Shown here: positions 43,766 to 52,071 of the stretch, in pieces
How the letters are laid out: each line of letters begins with the position of its first letter
Position numbering within the stretch: the stretch's first letter is position 1
Made by a program: the position numbers and the translations under genes
Notes under the pieces: model-generated
Seen by the model: only the letters and a program-made list of their open reading frames with translations
The model's database searches: none
What the model was told of the DNA's origin: nothing
Assembly: GCA_021604805.1 (NCBI GenBank)
Contig: BQJR01000003.1
Location: forward strand, 682,001-746,000
Origin: Planctomycetota bacterium
Lineage (GTDB): Bacteria; Planctomycetota; B15-G4
Reading direction: 5' to 3'
DNA: 64,000 nt

Positions 43766-45652
43766 TCACTGACCGACGAGGTCGAGGGTGGGAAGTTCAC
43801 CGGGCACGGCGCCGAGCCACGGGTTCTCGATGGCGTTCTGCCCGAGCACGGCGGCCGAGCGGCTGAGCTTGTTGCCGCCGCTCGTCTCCAGGTTGAGCGT
43901 GACGCGCGAGATCACGTCTTGCGCTTGGGTCTGCGTGACTTGGATCGAGCCCTCAAGCGAACGCGCCACCGAATGCGCGAGCGGCGAATAGAGCTCGGCC
44001 TCCGACTCGATCTGCGCCACGCCCGAGTACACGCTGTCGGTGATCGGGTCGCTCGCGAGCAGCAGCGAACCCGAGCCCTCCAAGCGCAACACGAGCGTGT
44101 GGGCGCGACCGGGTTCGATCAGCGCATTCATCGAGCTGAGGTCGATCTCCACCAGCGAGGCGGGTTGGTCGAACACGATCACCGGCGAGTCGTCGGTGTT
44201 CTCGGAGGTGCCGCAGGTCCCCAGCGAATCACCATGCGCGAGGTGTGCCGCCACCGCCTTGTTGCCCACGGAGAGCGTGTGCGAGTTGCCCGGATTGCCG
44301 GGCGGCACGTGGCAGATCACGGTCTTGCTGCCGCCCTTGCTGCAACCCTTGGAGTCCCCCTTGGTGGGCGCCTTGGTGTTCACGACTTCGGTCCACGTGA
44401 AGGTGCCCGCGGGCAGGCCGGCCACAGGGATGGTCACGGAGCCGAGCACCGGGCCGTACGGGACGCCGCTGTTCGGCGCACGGGCTTCGTAGAGTTCCAC
44501 CACGAGATCGCTCTCGGCTGGCGCGGGGTACGGCACGGGAGTCGTGTTGCCGCCACCCCCGCTGCTTCCGCAGGCACCGAGCGTGTCGCCGTGCGCGAGA
44601 TGTGCCGCCTGTGCGCTCGACGAGACCTCGATGGTGTTGCCCTTGCCCGGCTTGCACTTCGACTTGTGGCAGATCGTCACCTTGGAGTTGTTGCTGCCCT
44701 TGGGCTTGCAGCCGCCACCGTTGTTGCCGTTGTTGTTGTTGCCGTTGCCCCAACCGTTGTTGTTGTTGCCACCGCCCCAGCCGTTGCTGTTGTTTCCGTT
44801 GTTGCCGAAGTTGCTGTGGCCCTTGCCGTTGTTGCCCTTGGCGTTGCCGTTCCCGTTGTTGCCGTTCCCGTTGTTGCCGTTGTTCGAGTTGCAGTCCGAG
44901 TCGCAAACTTGGTTGCAGTCCTTCTTCTTCCAGGACTTCTTGTTCTTGTTGCTCTTCTCGCAATCGGACAGGCACGAGGTGCAGGCGACGCTGTCACCGC
45001 CGTCGTCGACTTCATCGTCGTAGATCTCGATCGGCGCGGCGAAGGCGGCCACGAGCTTCAGGCGCTCGAGGCCCACTTGGATCACTTGCTCTTCCACGCC
45101 GGCCACGAGGTCCGCGGCATCGGGCGCGTCACCACTCACGGTGAAGCCGAGCGACACGGGGAGGTCCTCCTCCACGGAAATCATCTGGTCGGCCGCGGGC
45201 AGAGCAGCCTGGTCCCACCACTTTCCGCTGAGCGTGGCAGGCGTGTCGGGACGCAGTCGCTCGACCGTCTGCGTGCTCAAGCTGAGCGCGCCGATGCCGG
45301 CCACGAGCACCCCCACGGCGCCCGAGGGGCGCTTCACCTTGAGGGCGTCCCCATCGAGCCAGTACTCGGTGACGCGACCGTAGGGATCGCTCACGTTGAG
45401 GTGGCCCGTGCTCGGCTCCTCCACCACCCACGCGTTGCGCAGGTCGTGGGTCAGCTGCACCAGACCTTCTTCCACGCGCAGCTCTTCTTCGCTCTCACGC
45501 AGCACTTCGAGTTGCTTACCGAAGCCCTGGAAAGCGTCGACCATGGCGAGCGTGAGCATGCTCATCAGGGTCACGGAGATCACCATCTCGATCAGCGTGA
45601 AGCCTGCGGACGCAGGGCCTCGCGCAGGAGAATCGGGACGAGGTCGCAGCAT
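43766..45652 (-). CDS. PulJ-like pseudopilin with an Asn/Gly-rich insert and two CHxPPGN-type motifs (cassette A, first gene)
   Basis: A 628-residue pseudopilin, far longer than usual. N-terminal prepilin motif SAGFTLIEMVISVTLMSML. After ~210 residues comes a Cys-rich block (CTSCLSDCEKSNK, CNQVCDSDCNSNN), then a ~70-residue Asn/Gly-rich low-complexity tract. Two copies of a Cys/His motif follow: VTICHKSKCKPGKGNTIEV... AAHLAHGDTLGAC and VICHVPPGNPGNSHTLSV... AAHLAHGDSLGTC. The C-terminal ~150 residues are beta-rich. The motif copies resemble an uncharacterised domain seen in exported proteins. Possibly a surface-displayed tip component. Function unknown. Confidence 0.75.
   Translation of the reverse strand: MLRPRPDSPARGPASAGFTLIEMVISVTLMSMLTLAMVDAFQGFGKQLEVLRESEEELRVEEGLVQLTHDLRNAWVVEEPSTGHLNVSDPYGRVTEYWLDGDALKVKRPSGAVGVLVAGIGALSLSTQTVERLRPDTPATLSGKWWDQAALPAADQMISVEEDLPVSLGFTVSGDAPDAADLVAGVEEQVIQVGLERLKLVAAFAAPIEIYDDEVDDGGDSVACTSCLSDCEKSNKNKKSWKKKDCNQVCDSDCNSNNGNNGNGNNGNGNAKGNNGKGHSNFGNNGNNSNGWGGGNNNNGWGNGNNNNGNNGGGCKPKGSNNSKVTICHKSKCKPGKGNTIEVSSSAQAAHLAHGDTLGACGSSGGGGNTTPVPYPAPAESDLVVELYEARAPNSGVPYGPVLGSVTIPVAGLPAGTFTWTEVVNTKAPTKGDSKGCSKGGSKTVICHVPPGNPGNSHTLSVGNKAVAAHLAHGDSLGTCGTSENTDDSPVIVFDQPASLVEIDLSSMNALIEPGRAHTLVLRLEGSGSLLLASDPITDSVYSGVAQIESEAELYSPLAHSVARSLEGSIQVTQTQAQDVISRVTLNLETSGGNKLSRSAAVLGQNAIENPWLGAVPGELPTLDLVGQ
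44700..44892 (-). repeat. Asn/Gly-coding low-complexity tract
   Basis: On the plus strand this is a run of GTT and GCC/CCC triplets, so the minus strand encodes alternating Asn and Gly with a few Trp, Lys and Ser. It lies inside the PulJ-like gene between the Cys-rich block and the first Cys/His motif. Such tracts vary in length by slippage and may differ between strains. Confidence 0.85.
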
Positions 45653-45823
45653 GGATCAGCACCAGATCAAGGAATCGGACGCCAGTTCATCGGCAAGCAC
45701 GCGGGCCCGACTTGGGCCTTCTCTCGACGGCAAATGAGCCCCTGTGGATCGGCTCAAGTTCGCCCCCCCGCGCTGCCGTTCAAGGGAGTCAGAGCCCCGG
45801 GTCCGTCCCGACGCTCGCCCGAT

Positions 45824-45850
45824 CGCAGCCCGCAGCCCGCAGCCCGCAAC
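45824..45850 (+). repeat. 7-bp direct repeats in the leader of cassette B
   Basis: CGCAGCC occurs three times in tandem (45824-45844) with a partial fourth copy, 11 to 37 bp before the ATG of the pseudopilin gene at 45861. The tract lies next to the AGGA ribosome site. Slippage could change spacing or expression. Confidence 0.7.
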
Positions 45851-45860
45851 AGGAACCGGC

Positions 45861-46475
45861 ATGACTCGCACGCAACCCAAGAGGCGCCGCGCCCAGCGTG
45901 GTTTCACGATCACCGAAGTGCTCATGACCACCGTGGTGATGGGCACCTCGATGGTCGCGCTGGGCTGGATGGTGACCTCGGCCAACCGCACTCAAGACGT
46001 GTATCAAGAGCAGTCGGTCGACGACCTGCAGCTCGCACGCGAGATCCGCGAGCTCGCGCTCTCCGTGCGCAAGGAAGTGCTCAACGACAACGGCATCGCG
46101 CTCACCCCCGCCGAGGTGCTCTCGCTCAGCAACCTCGACGGCGCCAGCTTCAGTCCCCCGATCCGCGCCGACCTGAGCGTGATGAAGCACCTCACGGGTT
46201 GGACGCAGCAAGTGCAGCTCACGCAGCACGCACTCGGCACGCTCGCCACGATCACGAAGGGGAGCAACACGCCGAGCGGGAGCTCGAGCGACGGACTCGG
46301 TGGCCTCGGTGGTCTCGGCGGCACCGTCAACGGCGCGCTCGGTTCGCTGGGCGTGCCCACGTCCACGCTGCTCACCAAACCGGCGAAGGGCGCCAAAGAG
46401 ATCTACAAGCTCACGGTCACGATCCTCAACGGCACGACCGAGATGGGAACCTACGAATGGATGATCAAGCCATGA
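45861..46475 (+). CDS. PulJ/PilW-like minor pseudopilin (cassette B, first gene)
   Basis: A 204-residue pseudopilin with a prepilin motif QRGFTITEVLMTTVVMGTSM after a basic start, then a soluble part (DLQLAREIRELALSVRKEV) and a Gly-rich loop (DGLGGLGGLGG). It holds the position of the PulJ-like gene in the opposite cassette but lacks the large insert. The AGGA site precedes ATG 45861. Its stop overlaps the next start (ATGA). Confidence 0.85.
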   Translation: MTRTQPKRRRAQRGFTITEVLMTTVVMGTSMVALGWMVTSANRTQDVYQEQSVDDLQLAREIRELALSVRKEVLNDNGIALTPAEVLSLSNLDGASFSPPIRADLSVMKHLTGWTQQVQLTQHALGTLATITKGSNTPSGSSSDGLGGLGGLGGTVNGALGSLGVPTSTLLTKPAKGAKEIYKLTVTILNGTTEMGTYEWMIKP

Positions 46476-47476
46476 AGCGCGCGCAGCAGGTAGCCGGTGG
46501 CGAGCGCGGCTTCGCCATCGTGGCCGTGTTGGTCGTGGTCGCCGTGATGCTCTCGGTGGGCATGACCTACCTGCGTCACACGAGTCTCAAGGCGCCCAGT
46601 TCCGCAGCCTTCGAAGACGTCGTCACCGCGCGCGAGACCGTGGAGTCCGGCCTCGACTACGCGCGCCAATCGGTGGACGCCGAGGTGCACTTGCTCGGCA
46701 AGAAGCTCACGCTCGGCGCGAAGGGCGCGCAGCTCGACACGGCCGACGTCGGCACACTCAGCAAGCGCTTCGACGTGCGCTCCACCAACTCGATGGGCCT
46801 CGGCTCCACGATGCTCACCGAGGTCGGCCAGGTGACCGCAGCAGGTGACGTGCAGCTCTCGCACCCGGACCAACTCCCGCGCCTCACCGACGAGGTGATG
46901 CTCAACCTGCTCACCGACCCGAACATTCCGAAGACCGTGGTCAACGGCAGCAAGACCTTCGAAGACACCACGCTCCAAGGCCTCGTGATCCTCGAGAAGT
47001 CCTGCTTCGCGCTCATGCGCAACGTGGTCGTGGAGGGCGCCGTGATCAGTCGCGCCGCGCTCACTGAAGGCCCCATCGGCGACTTCGACGTGACCGAGAC
47101 CCCCTGCCTCGTGGTCGACGAGAACTTCCGCATCGAGCCCGGCGACTTCCTGCCCGACGTGGCCGTCGTGATCCCCGACGGCGTGTTCCGCACCTGGTAC
47201 GACGAGGGCAGTTTCCAAGTCCGCGGCGACGTGTCGGTGCACACGGTGATGATGCAACGCCCCGGCGTGTTCGACGGCAGCCTCGCCTACGTGGACCTCA
47301 CGCTCGTGCCCGAAGTGTCGCGCGTGGGCGTGGGCCTCGGTCCGCGCACACTCTCGTCGAGCCTCACTCCCGGCATGACCAAGGAAGACGCCTACATGGC
47401 GATCCTGCCGCGCGTGCAGACGCCCGCCGACCTGCGCGCGATCATCGACTACTGGAAGCCCGAGGACGAAAAGTGA
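46472..47476 (+). CDS. PilX-like minor pseudopilin component (cassette B, second gene)
   Basis: A 334-residue protein starting at ATG 46472 (ATGA overlap). After RGFAIVAVLVVVAVMLSVGMTYL comes a long soluble part. The PilX/GspK-type start (RGFAIVAVLVV, no E at +5 visible) is typical of this position in minor-pilin sets. It shares TDEVMLN, FEDTTLQGLVIL, RNVVVEGAVIS and GDFLPDVAVVIPDGVF with the second gene of cassette A. The TGA stop overlaps the third gene. Confidence 0.8.
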   Translation: MKRAQQVAGGERGFAIVAVLVVVAVMLSVGMTYLRHTSLKAPSSAAFEDVVTARETVESGLDYARQSVDAEVHLLGKKLTLGAKGAQLDTADVGTLSKRFDVRSTNSMGLGSTMLTEVGQVTAAGDVQLSHPDQLPRLTDEVMLNLLTDPNIPKTVVNGSKTFEDTTLQGLVILEKSCFALMRNVVVEGAVISRAALTEGPIGDFDVTETPCLVVDENFRIEPGDFLPDVAVVIPDGVFRTWYDEGSFQVRGDVSVHTVMMQRPGVFDGSLAYVDLTLVPEVSRVGVGLGPRTLSSSLTPGMTKEDAYMAILPRVQTPADLRAIIDYWKPEDEK

Positions 47477-47955
47477 TGCACACACGGGCCTCGCAACAAC
47501 GCGGCTTCACGCTCATGGAGCTGCTCGTCGTGGTGCTGGTGCTCGGCATCATGGCGGGCGTGGCCGGCATGGCCGCTTCCGACGGCGCCGCGCAACGTCT
47601 CGACCTCGCCACGATCCAGGTGCAAGACACCGTGGAGCGCGCGCGCGCACTCGCGGTCTCGAACCGACTCGCGCACGGCGTCGTCTTCGACGTGAACAAC
47701 GATCGCCTCACGATCATCGACGGCAACGGGAACCAGGTCATCGACCCGCTCACACAGAGCCCGTTCCTCGTGGAGTTCCGTCCGGGCGGGCAGATGCAGG
47801 GCATCGACATCTCGGCCGCGGCCTTCGGCGACACCGAGTCGACCGCGCTCTTCGACGCCCAAGGTGTGCCGCTCGAAGCCGGCGCCGTGATCCTGGCGGC
47901 CGGCACGAGCAGCGTCACGCTCACGCTGGACGCCGCCACCGGGCGTATCGAGTAG
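47473..47955 (+). CDS. GspH/FimT-like minor pseudopilin (cassette B, third gene)
   Basis: A 160-residue pseudopilin with a classical prepilin motif QRGFTLMELLVVVLVLGIMA. The downstream part has VERARALAVSNRLAHGVVF, FDVNNDRLTIIDGNGN and LTLDAATGRIE, aligning with the third gene of cassette A. ATG at 47473 overlaps the previous stop. Last gene of the cassette. Confidence 0.87.
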   Translation: MMHTRASQQRGFTLMELLVVVLVLGIMAGVAGMAASDGAAQRLDLATIQVQDTVERARALAVSNRLAHGVVFDVNNDRLTIIDGNGNQVIDPLTQSPFLVEFRPGGQMQGIDISAAAFGDTESTALFDAQGVPLEAGAVILAAGTSSVTLTLDAATGRIE

Positions 47956-48002
47956 CGCTTCGGCCACGACTCGTGGAGCGCGAGCGCGCTCTCCGGAGTT
48001 GT

Positions 48003-48008
48003 TATCGT
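48003..48008 (+). promoter_or_regulatory. -10-like TATCGT before the antiporter gene
   Basis: TATCGT lies 9 bp before the ATG at 48017, so transcription would start almost at the ATG and the message may be leaderless. A very similar TATCGTTCGCG precedes the aminotransferase gene at 33176. Only a -10 was recognised, with no clear -35. Confidence 0.35.
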
Positions 48009-48016
48009 TCCGCGGC

Positions 48017-49780
48017 ATGAGTGCGGACCCGCTGTACATCCTGGCCGGACTGGCGCTCGCGGGCGTGGTGGCACAAGCGCTCGCGGCGCGACTGCACCTG
48101 CCCTCGATCGTGTTCCTCTTGGCGATCGGTCTGGCCGTCGGGCCGGGCACGGGCTTGATCAACCCGAACGACTTGTTCGGCACGCTGCTCGGTCCCTTCG
48201 TGTCGCTGTCGGTGGCGCTGGTGCTCTTCGAGGGCGGGCTCTCGCTCAAGTGGAGTGAAGCGCGCAAGCTCGGCGCACCGCTGTGGCGCCTGGTGATCGG
48301 CGGACTGCTGCTCTCCTTCTCGCTCACCTTCGGCTTCGCGCTGCTGGCCGGCTTGTCGCTGCCCACCGCAGGCGTGATCGCGGCGATCCTGGTCGTCACC
48401 GGGCCCACGGTGATCAAGCCGATGCTGCGACAGGCGCGGCTCAACCAACGCCCGGCGCGACTGTTGCGCTGGGAGGGCATCGTCAACGATCCCTTCGGTG
48501 CCTTGCTGGCCGTGGTGGTCGTGGAGCTCGCGCTCTTGCACGCGCAGGAACCCGACGCGGCGCTGGCCGCGTCGCTGCTGCCGATCGGTTGGCGCGTGCT
48601 CGTGGCGGGTGGCGCGGGCGGCGCGCTGGGTTGGTTGTTGGGCCTCGCTTTGAAGCGCGCGTGGGTGCCGCAGCACCTCAAGATCCCGGCCATCGTGGCG
48701 GGCGTGCTGGCGACCTTCGCCGGCGCCGAAGCGCTGTTCCATGAAGCGGGCCTGCTCGCGGTCACGGCCATGGGCGTGGTGCTCGCCAACGCCGCGTCGC
48801 AGAGCATCGAGACGATCCGTCACTTCAAGGAAGAGGTCGCCACCTTGCTGGTGGCCTTCCTGTTCCTGGTGCTCGCCGCGAACCTGAGTCGCGCCGACTT
48901 GCTGGCCTTCACACCGGGCTCCGTGATGCTCGTGCTCGCGATCCTGTTCGTGGTGCGGCCCGCTTCGGTGTGGCTGTCCTTGGCGGGCAGCGGGCTCTCC
49001 TGGCAGGAGAAGCTGCTCGTGGGCTGGATCGCGCCGCGCGGGATCGTGGCCGCGGCCATGGCGGGCGTGCTCGCGCCGCAGGTCGCGGAGGCCGGCTACG
49101 AAGACGCGCGCCTGATCCTGCCCGTCATCTTCGGGGTGATCCTGCTCACGGTGTTGCTGCACGGCTTCACGGTGGCGCCGCTGGCACGCAAGCTCGGGCT
49201 GGCCGGCGCACGCGAAGGCGGTCTGCTGCTCGTGGGCCTGTCGAGCTGGGCACAAGACCTGGCGCGCGCGGTGCAGCAAGCCGGGGGCGACGTGCTCTGT
49301 GTCGACGCCGACCGTCGCCAGACAGCACGCGCGCGTCTCGACGGCCTGCCCTCCGAGTGGGCCGACGTGCTCGTGGAAGACGACCTCGACGAGCTGCCAC
49401 TCGAACGCATGCGCTGGCTGCTGGCCGCCAGCCCCGACGACCACTTCAACCAGCTCGTGTGCCTCGCGCTCGGCAAGACCCTCGGCAGCGACCTCGTGCT
49501 GCAGCTCAGCCCGCGCAGCGAAGGCCGCGGCGAGCGCGACAGCGGCCTCGGCGGCCGCACACCCTGGGGCGAACTCGGCACCTACGACGAGATCTCGGCG
49601 CGCTACTGGAAGGGCGCGCGCTTCAAGGTCACCGAGCTCACCGAACAGTTCAACGGCGACGACTTCCGCGCCAAGAACCCCGAGGCGCTGGTGCTCTTCG
49701 AGGTGGTCAACGCGCGCCTCGAACCGGTGCGCTCCGACGACGACGTGGAGCCCGGCGGCAAGCTCATCTGGCTGCCCTGA
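48017..49780 (+). CDS. Cation:proton antiporter with C-terminal TrkA-N-like domain
   Basis: A 587-residue CPA-family antiporter with about twelve membrane segments. The conserved features are LVLFEGGLSLKWSEARKLG, VVTGPTVIKPMLRQ (the TGPT unwound helix) and LLRWEGIVNDPFGALLAV with the ion-site ND. The C-terminal ~150 residues form a cytosolic TrkA-N-like regulatory domain (LLLVGLSSWAQDLARAV, VLCVDADRRQTARARLDG) that should bind a nucleotide. Likely Na+/H+ or K+/H+ exchange for pH or salt balance. ATG at 48017 chosen from a promoter-like TATCGT; the TTG at 47999 is less likely. Confidence 0.9.
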   Translation: MSADPLYILAGLALAGVVAQALAARLHLPSIVFLLAIGLAVGPGTGLINPNDLFGTLLGPFVSLSVALVLFEGGLSLKWSEARKLGAPLWRLVIGGLLLSFSLTFGFALLAGLSLPTAGVIAAILVVTGPTVIKPMLRQARLNQRPARLLRWEGIVNDPFGALLAVVVVELALLHAQEPDAALAASLLPIGWRVLVAGGAGGALGWLLGLALKRAWVPQHLKIPAIVAGVLATFAGAEALFHEAGLLAVTAMGVVLANAASQSIETIRHFKEEVATLLVAFLFLVLAANLSRADLLAFTPGSVMLVLAILFVVRPASVWLSLAGSGLSWQEKLLVGWIAPRGIVAAAMAGVLAPQVAEAGYEDARLILPVIFGVILLTVLLHGFTVAPLARKLGLAGAREGGLLLVGLSSWAQDLARAVQQAGGDVLCVDADRRQTARARLDGLPSEWADVLVEDDLDELPLERMRWLLAASPDDHFNQLVCLALGKTLGSDLVLQLSPRSEGRGERDSGLGGRTPWGELGTYDEISARYWKGARFKVTELTEQFNGDDFRAKNPEALVLFEVVNARLEPVRSDDDVEPGGKLIWLP

Positions 49781-49856
49781 GCGCGGCGCAAACCCTCGCT
49801 CGGCGGGGCGCGGCGGCGTAACCTCGCGAGCCCCCCGCCGTGTCGTCGTCCCCAAA

Positions 49857-51200
49857 GTGAGTCCGAGAGCCTCGTTGCTGCGCGCGCGCCAGAAACTCGA
49901 CAAGTACCGCATCACCCGACGCCTCGGCCGCGGCGGTTTCGCCGAGGTCTACGAAGCTGAAGACACGGTCGAGGGCATCCAGGTCGCGCTGAAGGTCCCG
50001 CACGCGCACCTCGTCGACAAGGCCTCGCTGGCCGACTTCCGGCGCGAGATCCGACTCACAGCGCGTCTCGATCATCCGAACATCGTGCCGATCAAGAGCG
50101 CGGGCGAAGTCGGCGGCGTGTTCCTGATCGCGCAACCGCTGGGCCTGGGCACGCTGCACGACCGACTCAAGAAGCGCGTGTCGGTGCGCACCGCACTCGA
50201 GTGGTCGCAACAGTTGCTCGAGGCCTTGGCGCACGCGCACGGTCAGCGCGTGATCCATTGCGACGTGAAGCCCGAGAACCTGCTCATCTTCCCGGGCAAC
50301 AAGTTGCGTCTGGCCGACTTCGGCATCGCGAAGGTCGCGCAAGGTCGCATCTCGGCAGCGGGCACGGGCACGGTGGGGTTCATCGCGCCCGAGCAGGCCA
50401 TGGGCCGGCCTTCGTTGCGCTCCGACGTGTTCTCGGCGGCGCTCGTCATCTGGCGACTGTTCTCGGGCAAGCTGCCCGAGTGGCCGTACAAGCAGCCGCT
50501 GCCCGGGCAGGAGAAAGTGGCGGCCTTGTTGCCGGCCTTCGAACAGTTCTTGCTGAAGGCGCTCTCGGTGCACGAAGAAGAGCGTCACGCAGATTGCGTG
50601 AAGATGCTCGCCGCCTTCCAACGCTTGCGCCCGCGTCTGCTCGCCGCGCAGGGTCGACGCACGCAGAAATCACGCGGCACGGCACGACGCGCTTCGGGCA
50701 AGCGCGACTGGCGACTCGAGCGTCGCAAACAGTTCCAACGCGAGTTCGGCGCGCAGCTCGAAACGCGTCACGCCTGCAGCCGCTGCGAGGGGCCGATCTC
50801 CGAAGCCATGAAGAGCTGCCCGTGGTGCGGTCACGCCCCCAAGCGCTTCAGTGGTGAGACGCGCTTCCCCGCGAGCTGCCCGCGTTGCCAGCGCGGCGTG
50901 AAGCTCGACTGGACCTACTGCGCCTGGTGTCACGGCGCGGCGATCGGTCCGCTCAGCGCGCGCAGCTATCCCGACAAACGCTACGCCGCGCGCTGCACAC
51001 ACTGCCGCGGCGATCAGCTTCCGTTCTCGCGCTACTGCCCGTGGTGTCGTCGCAAGGCCAGCAAGCGCTGGACACTCGAGGGCAGCCGCGAACGTTGCGG
51101 CGGCTGCAAGCTCGGCGTGGCCGGCGACTACTGGGCCTACTGCCCGTGGTGCTCCAAGTCACGCGGAGCCAAACCGGAGCGGAGCGCGCATGGACGCTGA
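49857..51200 (+). CDS. Ser/Thr protein kinase with four C-terminal zinc ribbons
   Basis: A 447-residue Hanks-type kinase. Gly loop LGRGGFAEVYEAE, ATP lysine in VALKVPHAH, catalytic HCDVKPENLL (Cys in place of the usual Arg), DFGIAKV and APEQAMG. The kinase ends near residue 270; a basic linker leads to four CxxC pairs of the zinc-ribbon kind: CSRC/CPWC, CPRC/CAWC, CTHC/CPWC and CGGC/CPWC. GTG start at 49857 is preferred. The HCD in place of HRD suggests activity independent of activation-loop phosphorylation. Its stop overlaps the PP2C gene by 11 bp, so they form a kinase/phosphatase pair. Confidence 0.9.
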   Translation: MSPRASLLRARQKLDKYRITRRLGRGGFAEVYEAEDTVEGIQVALKVPHAHLVDKASLADFRREIRLTARLDHPNIVPIKSAGEVGGVFLIAQPLGLGTLHDRLKKRVSVRTALEWSQQLLEALAHAHGQRVIHCDVKPENLLIFPGNKLRLADFGIAKVAQGRISAAGTGTVGFIAPEQAMGRPSLRSDVFSAALVIWRLFSGKLPEWPYKQPLPGQEKVAALLPAFEQFLLKALSVHEEERHADCVKMLAAFQRLRPRLLAAQGRRTQKSRGTARRASGKRDWRLERRKQFQREFGAQLETRHACSRCEGPISEAMKSCPWCGHAPKRFSGETRFPASCPRCQRGVKLDWTYCAWCHGAAIGPLSARSYPDKRYAARCTHCRGDQLPFSRYCPWCRRKASKRWTLEGSRERCGGCKLGVAGDYWAYCPWCSKSRGAKPERSAHGR

Positions 51201-52071
51201 ACCCACGGCGCCTCTCACGGAGCTCTTCACCGAGTCCGACATGCCTGAGCCGCGCGCGCTGCGTTTCGCCGGCGGCATCGCCGTGGCCTTCGCGCACCGC
51301 TCGCCCACCAAGGACACACCCAACGAAGACAGTCTCGGGCTGCTCGACGCCGGCGAACGCGGCAGCGTGTTGCTCTTGGCCGACGGCGCCGGCGGGCATG
51401 CCGACGGCGCGCTGGCGTCCAAACTGGCCGTGACCGCGCTGCGCGACTCCGTGCTCGCCGCGCTGGCCCAGGAACGCGACATCCGCGACGGCATCCTCGA
51501 CGGCTTCGAACTCGCCAACCGCGCCGTGGCTCAAGGCACACACGGCGGCGTCACCACGATGATCGCCGCCGAGCTGCGCGACGGTCACGCGCGCATCTAC
51601 CACGCGGGCGACTCGATGGCCGTGCTCACCGGTCTGCGCGGTCGCATCAAGCACTGCAGCACGGCGCACTCCCCCACGGGCTACGCCGTGGAAGCCGGCG
51701 TGCTCGACGAGACCTCCGCGCTGCACCACCGAGACCGTCACGTGATCAGCAACGCGCTCGGTGTCGAGGGCATGCACATCGAGATCGGTCCGGCGCTGCA
51801 ACTCGCCACGCAAGACACCTTGGTGCTCGCCAGCGACGGCCTGTTCGACAACCTCACCGTGCCCGAGATCGTGGCGCGCGCCCGCGGCGGCTCGGCGCGC
51901 GAGGCCGTGAACGATCTCGTGACGCTGTGCCGCGAACGCATGGCCGGGATCGGCGGCGCGCGCGCTCCGAGCAAACCCGACGACCTGAGCGTGCTGTTGT
52001 GGCGCCCGAAAGCGCGTCACGGGGATCGCGCCGTGCCGCCGCGGCTCAGCGCTCCGCTGCGTTCACGCTGA
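51190..52071 (+). CDS. PP2C-family protein phosphatase
   Basis: A 293-residue metal-dependent Ser/Thr phosphatase of the bacterial PP2C group. Metal motifs: NEDSLGLLDAGE (Asp), LLLADGAGGHADG (the DGxGG), IYHAGDSMAVL, LVLASDGLFDNL and DDLSVLLW. No membrane segment, so cytosolic. It would reverse phosphorylation by the kinase upstream, whose last codons it overlaps by 11 bp. The C-terminal 26 bp overlap the convergent surface-protein gene. Confidence 0.92.
   Translation: MDAEPTAPLTELFTESDMPEPRALRFAGGIAVAFAHRSPTKDTPNEDSLGLLDAGERGSVLLLADGAGGHADGALASKLAVTALRDSVLAALAQERDIRDGILDGFELANRAVAQGTHGGVTTMIAAELRDGHARIYHAGDSMAVLTGLRGRIKHCSTAHSPTGYAVEAGVLDETSALHHRDRHVISNALGVEGMHIEIGPALQLATQDTLVLASDGLFDNLTVPEIVARARGGSAREAVNDLVTLCRERMAGIGGARAPSKPDDLSVLLWRPKARHGDRAVPPRLSAPLRSR

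Noticed and set aside
44700..44892. Repeat-rich tract as a CRISPR array or microsatellite
   Set aside because: There are no spaced direct repeats; it is a triplet-phase Asn/Gly coding tract inside an open gene.
43919..46471. Upstream extension of the PilX-like frame through cassette A
   Set aside because: It is antisense to the PulJ-like gene; the true start is the ATGA overlap at 46472.
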